From the NCBI RefSeq assembly GCF_000467105.1, contig NZ_BATI01000009.1, positions 1 to 64,000 on the forward strand: a stretch of 64,000 nt of DNA. The letters run 5' to 3'. The stretch comes from Aquipseudomonas alcaligenes NBRC 14159 (lineage in GTDB: Bacteria; Pseudomonadota; Gammaproteobacteria; Pseudomonadales; Pseudomonadaceae). Shown one piece after another: positions 33,970 to 41,524 of this stretch (the stretch's first letter is position 1; each line of letters begins with the position of its first letter). The notes under the pieces were generated by a model, which searched no databases, had not been told where the DNA came from, and saw nothing but the letters and a program-made list of their open reading frames with translations. The position numbers were made by a program, and so were the translations under genes.

Positions 33970-34067
33970 GCGTTTCTCCGTGGTGGTGAGCCGGCACTTG
34001 CCGGGGTTCACAGGTCGTGGGGTGTTGCGGGTTCTCCAGCCATGGCCAGGGCCGGGAGCGCGCCCAC

Positions 34068-34100
34068 AAAAAAGCCCCCGGGACGAATCCAAGGGGCTTT
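34068..34100 (-). terminator. Terminator between portal block and scaffold gene
   Basis: On the minus strand AAAGCCCC, a 14-base loop, then GGGGCTTTTTT. A good rho-independent signature inside the late operon, separating terminase/portal from scaffold/coat. Confidence 0.75.
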
Positions 34101-34118
34101 GTTGTGAGGGCTGATAGA

Positions 34119-34352
34119 TCAGGTGAAGCGCAGGGCGTTCTCGCGGGCCTGCTCGATGTCCTGCAGCAGCTCGGCGTAGGCCTGCGCCCGGCCCTGTAGC
34201 CGAGCGATGCCTTCAACGCCAGCGGCGACCTCAAGGTCCGAACGTGCCGACTCCCTGCGATCTCGCATCAGCTGGAGGAATGTCTGCCAGTCCGGAGTGG
34301 CGTCCGACTGCAGGCGCGCCAGCGCCTTGGTTTGCTGCTCGGTCAGTTGCAT
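34119..34352 (-). CDS. Small helical late protein overlapping portal
   Basis: A 77-aa, all-helical protein (MQLTEQQTKALARLQSD, ARLQGRAQAYAELLQDIEQA). It starts inside the portal gene with a good AAAAGGA site 7 bases before the ATG, and overlaps it by 122 bases in another frame. Similar small helical genes occur between portal and scaffold in related phages. Function unknown. Confidence 0.65.
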   Translation of the reverse strand: MQLTEQQTKALARLQSDATPDWQTFLQLMRDRRESARSDLEVAAGVEGIARLQGRAQAYAELLQDIEQARENALRFT

Positions 34353-36408
34353 TGCTTGGTCCTTTTAGGCGCGCGGCCTGCGCGCCCAGCTCGAACAGAA
34401 TTTCCTTGGTCTCCGCGCGGGTCTTCTCGGCTTCGGCCTGGGTGTTGTCGACGTCGGCGGCGACACGCTGCTGCTCCAGCTGAGCCGCCTGCTCCATCTG
34501 CTGGCCCTGCTGGGCGTTCTCCTGGGCGATGCGGGAGGTGATCTCCTCGTCGCTGGGCACAAGGCCTGGCATGTCGAGAATCTCGGCCACGGCGCGCAGT
34601 AGCTTCGCCCTGCCCTCCACGCCGAGGATCTGCATATCCATCGGGTTGGCCGTTCCCTGCAGGAACTGCTGCCGCAGCATTTGCGTCTGCTCACGCTGCA
34701 GCATGGCGCTGGAGCCACGCGCCACCACCCGGCAGTCGCCCTTGATGGCCTGGTTGTTCGAGTAGCGCATGTTGAACAGCCAGAGCGCATGGATGACCCG
34801 GCGCACCAGGCCACGGTCGATGTGGCGGATCGCGTCCTTGATGCCCTTGTTGGCCGACTCCATCAGCATCGACAGACCACTGGCGGTGTTACCGGCGCCG
34901 CCGACCTTCTCGCTGCCGTAGATGTAGCGCGGGATGTTGGTGGCGTCGTCCGCGCGGCGCTCCCACTCGCTGTATACGCCCATCAGCTCGCCCGCCATGC
35001 TGGCCGGCTGGAAGAAGCGAATGGCCGGCGACGGCGTGGTCTGGCCGACGGTGGACTTGGTGCGCCAGCGCTTGAGCGGGAACATGACGTTCGGGTTCTC
35101 GCCTGGCATCAGGCGCGTCTCGTCGATCTCAACCTGCGGACCCGACGAGAACGCCATGTTGTTGGCTTGGGCCCGGGCGACCGCGCAGCACATATCCTGC
35201 ACGTCGTTCATCAGCTCGGGGATACCCATGCCCCAGAACGAACCCGGCACCGCCTGAAAGCTGGCGATGTTGTACGGCCTGGCCCCCAGCGGGTTGCGGT
35301 TGATCACGCAGCGGATGACGTGCTGGCCGATCAGGATGGCATCGATCTCGTACTCGGCCAGCGGGTCCGGCACCTGCTCGGCCGGCATTCCCCACTGCAG
35401 CAGCATCAGGCCCTGGGCGCTGCCCCAGTAGATCAGGCCCTCAATGGTCTCGCCGTGGTTGTTGAGCCAGTCGCCACTGCGGTCCTCGATTGCCGCGCGC
35501 TGGCCATCTACGGCCAGCCAGTTCCGCAGGCCACCGCGTCCATGCTCCAGCAGCACGTGCTGGATAGCCTCGTCGGAATAGCCGGGCACGCCGCGGAGCT
35601 TGTTCAGGCCGCGCCGGGTGAAGCGCTCGCGCTCGATCAGGTAGGCGCCATCGTCGACGTCGGCGGAGTCAGCCGACGGGTAGATGTCGTAGGGGCTGAC
35701 TCGCTTGAAGTGCGACTTGATGGCCTCGGTTTCGATCAGCTGCCAGCCCTGCCCCCACGCCAGGTCTGGCGTGTTCTGCAGAAAAGGCCCCTTGAGAATG
35801 GCTGTCGGGTAGGTCGCGAAGTCGTCGATGAACATCTCGAGCGCTTCGTCCCAGCCACCCTCGGCGAGCTGGTCGGCGATGAGGTCCTCGTGGGCGTCGG
35901 CAGCGGCGCGAGCGCGCTTGTCGATCTCCTCCAGCAGCATCTGCTCCAGGGTTTCGCGGGTCAGCGACTGGGCGGCCTGCGGGTCCTGCTGCAGGCGTCC
36001 CATCAGCGTTTGCTTGAACGCCTGCAGCACCTCCGGCGGGATGTCGGACACCGGCGTCGGGTCCAGCCCCCAAGGGCGGCCGGTGGTCGGCATCAGGATG
36101 TCGCGGATCCAGGCAGCGGCTGCGCGGCATTTGGTGGTGGTCAGCTTCGGATACAGCTCGCTACCGCCCTGGGCGCGAATTGCCGCCAGCTTGTCGGCCG
36201 GGTAGATGCCCTTCTGCCGCTGCGCACAGTCGATCAGACGGCGCTCGATCTCCTGCTTCGCGGTCTTGGCCGCCTCGAAGCAGCGGCGAATGTGGCTGGC
36301 CAGCGAGCTTTCGAGGGCAGCGCGCTGACGCTGTGCATCCTGGCGCGCCTGCTCCTGGGCAATCAGCGTGCTGGCCGGGGTGAAGCCCAGCAGTCCCATA
36401 TCACGCAT
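34231..36408 (-). CDS. Portal (head-to-tail connector) protein
   Basis: A 725-aa protein of the T7-type/podovirus portal class: LTTTKCRAAAAWIRDILMP, FPLKRWR, NIPRYIYGSEKVGGAGNTASGLSMLMESANKGIKDAIRHID, then a long C-terminal coiled coil (AQENAQQGQQMEQAAQLEQQR, KTRAETKEILFELGAQAARL). It follows terminase and forms the DNA entry ring. The last 40 residues lie in the overlap with the next gene and look unlike the rest, so the natural end may vary. ATG 36408 overlaps the upstream stop. Confidence 0.85.
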   Translation of the reverse strand: MRDMGLLGFTPASTLIAQEQARQDAQRQRAALESSLASHIRRCFEAAKTAKQEIERRLIDCAQRQKGIYPADKLAAIRAQGGSELYPKLTTTKCRAAAAWIRDILMPTTGRPWGLDPTPVSDIPPEVLQAFKQTLMGRLQQDPQAAQSLTRETLEQMLLEEIDKRARAAADAHEDLIADQLAEGGWDEALEMFIDDFATYPTAILKGPFLQNTPDLAWGQGWQLIETEAIKSHFKRVSPYDIYPSADSADVDDGAYLIERERFTRRGLNKLRGVPGYSDEAIQHVLLEHGRGGLRNWLAVDGQRAAIEDRSGDWLNNHGETIEGLIYWGSAQGLMLLQWGMPAEQVPDPLAEYEIDAILIGQHVIRCVINRNPLGARPYNIASFQAVPGSFWGMGIPELMNDVQDMCCAVARAQANNMAFSSGPQVEIDETRLMPGENPNVMFPLKRWRTKSTVGQTTPSPAIRFFQPASMAGELMGVYSEWERRADDATNIPRYIYGSEKVGGAGNTASGLSMLMESANKGIKDAIRHIDRGLVRRVIHALWLFNMRYSNNQAIKGDCRVVARGSSAMLQREQTQMLRQQFLQGTANPMDMQILGVEGRAKLLRAVAEILDMPGLVPSDEEITSRIAQENAQQGQQMEQAAQLEQQRVAADVDNTQAEAEKTRAETKEILFELGAQAARLKGPSNATDRAANQGAGAPAVGRHSGLADIPPADARSQGVGTFGP

Positions 36409-36754
36409 GCTGCATGGCCTCATAGACGGCGGCGACTTCGGCCTGACGGCCCTGGCGGCGCATCCATGCCGCGTGACGGATGCCCTGCAGGTTGTCGAAC
36501 AGGTCGGTCATGTAGCCGCCCGGGCTGGCAGCGAACTCGCGCAGCTTCACCAGCAGCTCCACGCCGAAGGCCTCCGGCATATCGAAGGACAGGCGCACGG
36601 CCGGCTCCTGGCCGTTGGGCTCTCGCACCAGTACCTTGTCGATCTGCACAGCGCCGACGTCGGCACGTAGGCGCGCCGAGGGCACGGCGAAGCCGGAGAC
36701 CTTGGTAGCGATGAAGGCGGCGACCTGGTTGGCGTCGACGTAAATCTGGCTCAT
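36401..36754 (-). CDS. Small late protein between terminase and portal
   Basis: A 117-aa protein (MSQIYVDANQVAAFIATKVSG at the start; FDMPEAFGVELLVKLREFAASPGGYMTDLF in the middle). It overlaps TerL by 4 bases (ATGA) and the portal start by 8, so it is translationally coupled. No family recognised. Confidence 0.65.
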   Translation of the reverse strand: MSQIYVDANQVAAFIATKVSGFAVPSARLRADVGAVQIDKVLVREPNGQEPAVRLSFDMPEAFGVELLVKLREFAASPGGYMTDLFDNLQGIRHAAWMRRQGRQAEVAAVYEAMQHA

Positions 36755-38421
36755 GTGTATGCGCTCCAGTTGCCCTGGCCCTGGTGTGTGGTTGGGATGC
36801 TGCTGCTCGGCAGCGGTGTGCCGGCGATGCCGACCAGCTCGAACGCGCCACAGCGCGCCATCGTCTCGAAGGCCTTGGCACCGTGGCTGGCCCAGTCGTG
36901 TCGCGGGTAGTCCTTGTGGCAGCCCAGCTTGGCGTCCCACTCCTTGCGGTAGTTGTCGAGGCAGTCGATAAGCCGGTCCACGCCGGTGCTTGCAGCATCG
37001 TCCGGCGCGCCGTCGTCCAAAGTGGTCTCGGCGAACCAGCAGAACGGCAGGAACGAGCGGACGGCCTGGATGCCCTCGGCGTGGCTGCTGATGCGCGGTA
37101 TCGGGTCCTCGAAGCGGATGCCGTGCTGGGCGGCAACCTCGTAACGCGACTTGCCGGTGCCGATCTCGCGGACAGCCAGGTCATGCGGCCCGAAGTGCTT
37201 GCCGTAGCTGTAGCCCTTCTTTTTGAGCTCGCCAGCGTAGTACTCGATGCCCTCGCCGCTGTCCTCGAGGTAGTCGATGACGTGGACCTCACGGCCGATG
37301 ACCTGGAAGAAGACGATCGACATCGCGTCGTTCATGCCCAGGTCCCAGGCGGTGTGCACTGGCAGCGCCGGGGTGTGCTTGCACTTCGTGGTGATCCGGC
37401 CGTTCTTCCGCAGCCAGATCATCTGCTGCATGTAGTAGGCGCCCTCGACGCTCTGCGCGAAGGCCTCTGCCGGCGTGGACGGGTACTCCCGCTTCATGTC
37501 GTCGTGAAGCGTCTCGGCCTTCTTCGCGTACCAGGCCTGCTGGGCGGGTGATGTGCGGATGCCGTGCTTGGTTTCCAGCTCGGTGAAGTACACGCGCAGC
37601 CATTGCGGGACCGCTATGTCGGTCGGGTCCAGCTCGTATTCCGGAGCCTGCCACCACGGGAAGAAGTGGAACTGCCAGTCCATCAGCGTCGGGAACTTGC
37701 CGCTGGCCAGCAGGCGCTGCGCTACCTGGCAATAGTCGAAGAAGTACCCTTCCCGCCCCTCTGCCGTGCTCTCCAGGGTCAGCTGGTTACCGATGCCGAC
37801 TGCCTCGAATGCACCGGTGACGATCTCCTTGGCCTTGTCCGGGTACTTGCGGCAAATCTTGCCGAACTCGGACACGTGCAGGCGCTGCAGCGTGCCGCCG
37901 CGGTAGCTGGTCGACACCTGGATGCTCGACCCGTTGTCGAAAATGTAGCCCTGGTCCTTGTCGCTCTTCGGCTTCGGCAGGCGCAGCCCGAGCAGCTTGA
38001 AGATGGCCTGCCAGGCTGTGTCCTGGGCCAGCTTCTCGTAGGCATACCGGATCTTGTTGCGGTAGATGTCCTTCGCGTTCGGCAGCGTGTCGGCGATGCA
38101 GCCGGCGCTGTAGTCGACGGTGAACAGACAGCTGTCCAGCGAGTCGATCATCTCGAAAGTGGTGAACCCCAACTGCCGCGCCTTCAGGATGATGTCCCGG
38201 CAATGGCCATCGAGGAACCGCTGTCGCTGCTGCGCATTCGGCCGGAACCGGCGCACCTTCCCGTCCTTGTCCTTGATCTGGTACAGCGCATTGAGCCGAT
38301 ACCACTTGTTGGCCAAGGCGCTGAGCAGCAGGGCTTTGCCCTTCAGCGTGCCGGCACGGTGCATCTCCAGCAGCCCGTCGCCCTTGCGGACAAGCTCTAC
38401 CCGCTCCTCGCGGGTCATCAT
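36751..38421 (-). CDS. terL: Terminase large subunit
   Basis: A 556-aa packaging ATPase/nuclease. The ATPase N-terminus has an atypical Walker A around ILKARQLGFTT (about residues 75-85), preceded by RFLDGHCRD, and the coupling region TLESTAEGREGYFFDY. The nuclease half starts near HTAWDLGMNDAMSIVFF, with acidic residues at DYLEDSGEGIEYYAGEL and GVDRLIDCLDNYR. It cuts and pumps DNA into the prohead with TerS and portal. Overlaps TerS and the next gene by 4 bases each. Confidence 0.88.
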   Translation of the reverse strand: MMTREERVELVRKGDGLLEMHRAGTLKGKALLLSALANKWYRLNALYQIKDKDGKVRRFRPNAQQRQRFLDGHCRDIILKARQLGFTTFEMIDSLDSCLFTVDYSAGCIADTLPNAKDIYRNKIRYAYEKLAQDTAWQAIFKLLGLRLPKPKSDKDQGYIFDNGSSIQVSTSYRGGTLQRLHVSEFGKICRKYPDKAKEIVTGAFEAVGIGNQLTLESTAEGREGYFFDYCQVAQRLLASGKFPTLMDWQFHFFPWWQAPEYELDPTDIAVPQWLRVYFTELETKHGIRTSPAQQAWYAKKAETLHDDMKREYPSTPAEAFAQSVEGAYYMQQMIWLRKNGRITTKCKHTPALPVHTAWDLGMNDAMSIVFFQVIGREVHVIDYLEDSGEGIEYYAGELKKKGYSYGKHFGPHDLAVREIGTGKSRYEVAAQHGIRFEDPIPRISSHAEGIQAVRSFLPFCWFAETTLDDGAPDDAASTGVDRLIDCLDNYRKEWDAKLGCHKDYPRHDWASHGAKAFETMARCGAFELVGIAGTPLPSSSIPTTHQGQGNWSAYT

Positions 38422-38984
38422 TTCGGCGCCACCTCGGCCAGCAGCTCGTCCAGGGACTTGCCGGGGTCCTTGCTGCCCTCTTCATCCAGCCCGTAGGCCT
38501 GGCGCTCCAGGCGAATGGCGCGATCCATAGAGGTGGTGGCGTTGCCGAGCGTCTTGCCCACGTAGTCCAGCGGCAGGTCGATCTCGACCACGGCACCTCC
38601 GGCCACCTTCACCTTGATCTTGCCGGCAGTCATCTGCCCTTCGAGCAAGTCCAGAAGCTTCTCGGTCAGGTCCTTGGCGCGCCGGATCAGGCGCTGGTGG
38701 CTCTTCACCACAGCGGCGCCGACCTCCGCAGCGTTCTCGACGATCTCGGCATCGGTGATCGACTGAACGATTTCAGCTGCGGCGGCGCGGTTCGTCTTCT
38801 CGCGGACGCGCTGGCGGATCTGCTCGGACAGGTCGCGGGACCAGCCACCGTCGGCAGCGCGCTTGCGGATTGCAGCCTCTGACGGGCCATGCGTGCGGCT
38901 CAGCTCGCGGTTGCTGTACGCACCGGTGCGGTAGTCGCGCTCGACCGCGGCCCAGTCGTAGCGCTGGCGGTCGTTGTTGGCCAT
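38418..38984 (-). CDS. terS: Terminase small subunit
   Basis: A 188-aa protein with an N-terminal helix-turn-helix (YSNRELSRTHGPSEAAIRKRAADGGWSRDL, about residues 23-52), a long helical oligomerisation region and a C-terminal tail (GKSLDELLAEVAPK). It recognises the packaging site, which is often in or near its own gene. First gene of the packaging block. A GGGA hairpin lies just upstream of its start. Confidence 0.85.
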   Translation of the reverse strand: MANNDRQRYDWAAVERDYRTGAYSNRELSRTHGPSEAAIRKRAADGGWSRDLSEQIRQRVREKTNRAAAAEIVQSITDAEIVENAAEVGAAVVKSHQRLIRRAKDLTEKLLDLLEGQMTAGKIKVKVAGGAVVEIDLPLDYVGKTLGNATTSMDRAIRLERQAYGLDEEGSKDPGKSLDELLAEVAPK

Positions 38985-38994
38985 GGTTCTCGTG

Positions 38995-39008
38995 GCGCCT
39001 CCCGGCGC
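38995..39008 (-). promoter_or_regulatory. GGGA-tetraloop hairpin upstream of terS
   Basis: On the minus strand GCGCC-GGGA-GGCGC, then CACGAGAACC and ATG 38984: perfect 5-bp stem. Confidence 0.6.
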
Positions 39009-39109
39009 GCGGATAGTTCAGACCCTCTGGAGGGGCCGAATAGGCCCTTGAGCAGGGCCCGATCTATGTAAAAAAGGGCTGCCCCAATTCATCCCCCGAG
39101 GAACAGCCC

Positions 39110-39220
39110 ATGGAAAACTTCGTTCTCGCCATCCTGATCGCCGCCTGCTTCAACCTCGACCCGCTCGATTGGCGGACCTGGGTGATCGGCTGGGGCATCT
39201 GGGGCTGCCTGGTGAGCTAG
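39110..39220 (+). CDS. 36-aa membrane peptide on the opposite strand
   Basis: ATG 39110 follows GAGGAA and runs to TAG 39218-39220. The peptide is hydrophobic and Trp-rich (FVLAILIAACFNL, TWVIGWGIWGCLV). It sits head-on against the lysis cassette and overlaps the Rz1 stop by 4 bases. It is the only + strand gene between 10.1 and 41.4 kb. It may be a lysogeny-expressed small membrane protein. Confidence 0.5.
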   Translation: MENFVLAILIAACFNLDPLDWRTWVIGWGIWGCLVS

Positions 39221-39477
39221 CGCCCCGCTGCTTCGCGCGCCTTGATGGCGTCGACCAGGCCGTCGTGCCGGCGCTGGCATTCGAGGTACAGGCCAGAGGC
39301 CGACACGTCCGCCAGGGTCAGCTCGGCCGGGTCACCGGTGCCGTCTTCAGCGACTGGCACCTGCTGCAGGTCCGGGCAACGCTCCAGCAGGCTCTGGTCG
39401 TAGCTCTCCGGCACGGGCGGCATTGACTTGGTGCATCCAGCTAGCAGGAATGCGGCAATCAGGGTCCATCGGTTCAC
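39217..39477 (-). CDS. Rz1: Rz1-like outer-membrane lipoprotein (o-spanin)
   Basis: An 86-aa protein: lipoprotein signal with lipobox LLAGC at Cys15, then a Pro-containing start (SMPPVPESYDQ) and a short soluble domain. Its first 131 bases are nested out of frame in the 3' end of Rz, the classical Rz/Rz1 arrangement. With the i-spanin it fuses inner and outer membranes at the last step of lysis. Confidence 0.82.
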   Translation of the reverse strand: MNRWTLIAAFLLAGCTKSMPPVPESYDQSLLERCPDLQQVPVAEDGTGDPAELTLADVSASGLYLECQRRHDGLVDAIKAREAAGR

Positions 39478-39724
39478 GGATGATCTCCTGGCGGGTGCGC
39501 TGGTAGATGGTGGTGTTGGTGACCTTGATGCCGGCGATTGCCTCGACAGTCTGCTCGGCGACCTGGGCTACCAGTTGGCGCGCCAGCTTCTCCTGGTCCT
39601 GCTGGGCCTTCAGCTCGGCGGCTTCGTCGTAGCCCACTTTCCATGCGTGCATCTGCCAGCCGAAGGCGCTGCAGAGCGCAGCCAGGCCGATCAGCACCAG
39701 GGCGCGCAGCAGTTCAATGTTCAC
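39347..39724 (-). CDS. Rz: Rz-like inner-membrane spanin (i-spanin)
   Basis: A 125-aa protein with one N-terminal membrane anchor (LLRALVLIGLAALCSAFGWQ) and a periplasmic coiled coil (DEAAELKAQQDQEKLARQLV). The GTG start at 39724 overlaps the endolysin stop (GTGA). Partner of the nested lipoprotein. Confidence 0.82.
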   Translation of the reverse strand: MNIELLRALVLIGLAALCSAFGWQMHAWKVGYDEAAELKAQQDQEKLARQLVAQVAEQTVEAIAGIKVTNTTIYQRTRQEIIREPMDPDCRIPASWMHQVNAARAGELRPEPAGALPGPAAGASR

Positions 39725-40143
39725 GGGTAGGCCTTCCGGTCCAGCTCGAAGTGCGGGCCGTCCTTGAAGCTGGTCCAGTCGCCACCCCACGCGATGGGCA
39801 CCTTCAGCTTGAAGGCCGCCGTCTTCATCGCATCGGCGAGCTTGTGATAGAGCGGCCAGTCCCAGCGCACTTCGGCGCCGATCATGGCTGCCAGGTCTAC
39901 GGCATGCGAGACGGGGCCAAGCTCGGGCCGAGCAGCAGGCTTCTTGGGAATGTGGCGGCTGTTCGTGGTCGTGCTGGCCCCCTTGGCGACCAGCTCACGC
40001 TGGCGCTCGGCGGTGCGGACACCCTCGGTGACGCAGAAATCGACCTCGGTCAGGGTGATGGCCAGGCGAACGACGTTCTGCAGGTCGGGGTGCACGCCCA
40101 TCAAGCGCTGCTCACTGCGCTTGCTCAGCTGGAACTGGCTCAT
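39721..40143 (-). CDS. Endolysin, M15-family peptidase
   Basis: A 140-aa zinc peptidase of the VanY/endopeptidase type. Catalytic motif SHAVDLA (His and Asp zinc ligands) and the closing HFEL motif (last His ligand) are present, as is TEGVRTAERQRELVAKGAS. It cuts the peptide part of peptidoglycan. There is no signal sequence, so it depends on the holin encoded just upstream (4-base overlap). Confidence 0.88.
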   Translation of the reverse strand: MSQFQLSKRSEQRLMGVHPDLQNVVRLAITLTEVDFCVTEGVRTAERQRELVAKGASTTTNSRHIPKKPAARPELGPVSHAVDLAAMIGAEVRWDWPLYHKLADAMKTAAFKLKVPIAWGGDWTSFKDGPHFELDRKAYP

Positions 40144-40529
40144 AGCCCGGCGCTCTCCTTGATCTCGCGCACGATGTCCGGCAGCGAGGCCTCGCGGCGC
40201 TTCTCGGCGAAGACGAACCAGCCACGGACCAGGACCCAGCCTGGCAGGCCACACACGAACGCCAAGCCAAGCAGTGCGATCAGTCCGAAAAGGTCATTCG
40301 CCCAAGCCATCAGCTCGAACCAGCGGACCACGAAAGCGCCGCCGCCCAGGCTAAACATCAGGGTGCTGATCAGCGCCACAGCGAACTCGCGGGCCGTTCG
40401 AGGCACAGTCATGGCCATAACGACTATCGCGGTGATCAGAGCGCCGAACAGGCCGAGCAGGCCCAGCTTGTACAGGGCGATGCCGCCGGCTGCAGTCGAG
40501 GCGGGCTCGGTCATGGTGGGGAACCTCAT
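40140..40529 (-). CDS. Putative holin
   Basis: A 129-aa protein with three hydrophobic segments (LYKLGLLGLFGALITAIVVMAM; FAVALISTLMFSLGGGAFVV; LFGLIALLGLAFVCGLPGWVLV) and a charged C-terminus (EKRREASLPDIVREIKE). Its place before endolysin, Rz and Rz1 makes it the holin, although no named family is recognised. ATG 40529 has GGGAG 8 bases upstream. Confidence 0.75.
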   Translation of the reverse strand: MRFPTMTEPASTAAGGIALYKLGLLGLFGALITAIVVMAMTVPRTAREFAVALISTLMFSLGGGAFVVRWFELMAWANDLFGLIALLGLAFVCGLPGWVLVRGWFVFAEKRREASLPDIVREIKESAGL

Positions 40530-40648
40530 AGGGGCATCTCCCGGGCCTGCTAGGCCCTGGTGATGAACCCGCGCGTAGCGGGTTTCAGGGAAAGGGTGCC
40601 GGCCGAAGCCGGCGGGGTTGGCAACGTCTCTCGACGTGACCGCGGCAT

Positions 40649-40660
40649 CGCCTCCCGGCG
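40649..40660 (-). promoter_or_regulatory. GGGA-tetraloop hairpin in the pre-lysis region
   Basis: On the minus strand CGCC-GGGA-GGCG followed directly by ATG 40648. That ATG opens a 32-codon frame (to 40550) of doubtful reality. Confidence 0.5.
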
Positions 40661-40923
40661 GGACCGCAATCTGGTGGCGCGCGGTGCTACCGCGTCGCCG
40701 GAATGTAGTGCTGTCTTTCCAGCTGTCCGCCAAAGGACCTTCGGACGCCGACACCCTGCTGCATCGGTCTCGCCCTGAGCCCTCGCGCCCGAACCGGAGG
40801 AATCCGTGGTAGCCAATCTGCGCGAGCTGCCAGTGTTTTTGCTGAGCACCCCACCGCTGGCTGGGGGTGTCCAGGCCTCCCCCGTAGGGCCGCCCTGGCT
40901 ACGGGTACCAAATACCGGACAAT

Positions 40924-40949
40924 AAAAAACCCGGCGCGCTGGCCGGGTT
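40924..40949 (-). terminator. Terminator after the interrupted yfbU-like gene
   Basis: On the minus strand AACCCGGC-CAGCGC-GCCGGGTT followed by TTTTA. A standard rho-independent structure ending the leftward early operon. Confidence 0.85.
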
Positions 40950-41024
40950 TCAAGAGGGGCGGTGTGTAGTCGCAACTTCACACCTTGGAAACATCGTGCC
41001 GAAAGTGGCACAGACTCGTCAAGT

Positions 41025-41410
41025 CTATCGGTTGTCCGGATGTATCTGCTCGTTAAGCAGCGCCGCGAACTTCTCGATGCTGGGATTGAACTCATACCCC
41101 TCGCCCAGGATTTCCTCGTAGACCTTGCGCATGCGTGCGTAGGCGTCGGAAAGGCGAACATGCGAGTTGGTATCACGCCCCTTGAAGTGCTCCCAGCGAT
41201 CAAGATCATTGACGAAGATGCTGACGATGCTTCGCTCCACCGACTCACTGTTGCCATCGAAGCCGCGGAATGCTGGCGCCTTGCCGAAGTTCGGCGCGAG
41301 CTGCTCGAGTCGCTCGCGCTGCTCGGCGTCCAGTTCCTCGTAGTGACGCTCGATGACCTCCCACATATCCAGCACGTCAGCAACGAACAAGACATTCGCG
41401 GGCGTTTCTT
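41025..41410 (-). pseudogene. yfbU: YfbU-family gene, 3' part (separated by ISL3 element)
   Basis: Codes for the C-terminal two thirds of a YfbU-like protein (PANVLFVADVLDMWEVIERHYEEL ... FVNDLDRWEHFKGRDTNSH ... YARMRKVYEEIL). Removing the ISL3 element and one 8-bp duplication joins it in frame to the N-terminal part at 43583-43756, giving a normal-length protein of about 185 aa. The open frame now begins inside the IS (ATG 41462), so a truncated product could still be made. YfbU function is unknown. Confidence 0.88.
41403..41410. repeat. Target site duplication, left copy
   Basis: CGTTTCTT, repeated exactly at 43583-43590. ISL3 elements usually make 8-bp duplications. Confidence 0.9.
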
Positions 41411-41434
41411 GGGTTATCGGGTTTTCGTGTTGTT
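41411..41434 (+). repeat. Left terminal inverted repeat of the ISL3 element
   Basis: Starts GGGTTATCGGG and ends GTGTTGTT; pairs with 43559-43582. Confidence 0.8.
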
Positions 41435-41467
41435 TCAGGCAAAGTCCAGCCTTAAAGCACATTGGTA

Positions 41468-41496
41468 TTATCTTCGGCTTTACGTGTTGTTATAAT
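41468..41496 (+). promoter_or_regulatory. Promoter of the IS genes
   Basis: Consensus -10 TATAAT (41491-41496), 17-base spacer and a weak -35 TTATCT (41468-41473). It precedes the passenger gene ATG by 28 bases. Confidence 0.6.
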
Positions 41497-41524
41497 GAGA
41501 CCTCCAGCCACATTGGAGAACGAC

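Larger units (their letters stand above)
40530..41024. other. 495-bp non-coding region before the lysis cassette
   Basis: No convincing gene. It holds a hairpin AACCCGC-GCGTA-GCGGGTT (40566-40584), a GGGA-loop hairpin (40649-40660) and a terminator (40924-40949). In lambdoid logic this stretch between early and lysis genes would hold the late promoter and an antitermination site; no clear promoter hexamers were found. Confidence 0.5.

Noticed and set aside
40550..40648. 32-codon minus-strand frame after the GGGA hairpin before holin
   Set aside because: The ATG directly touches the hairpin, leaving too short a spacing to GGAGG, and the peptide is low-complexity; kept only as a note on the hairpin.
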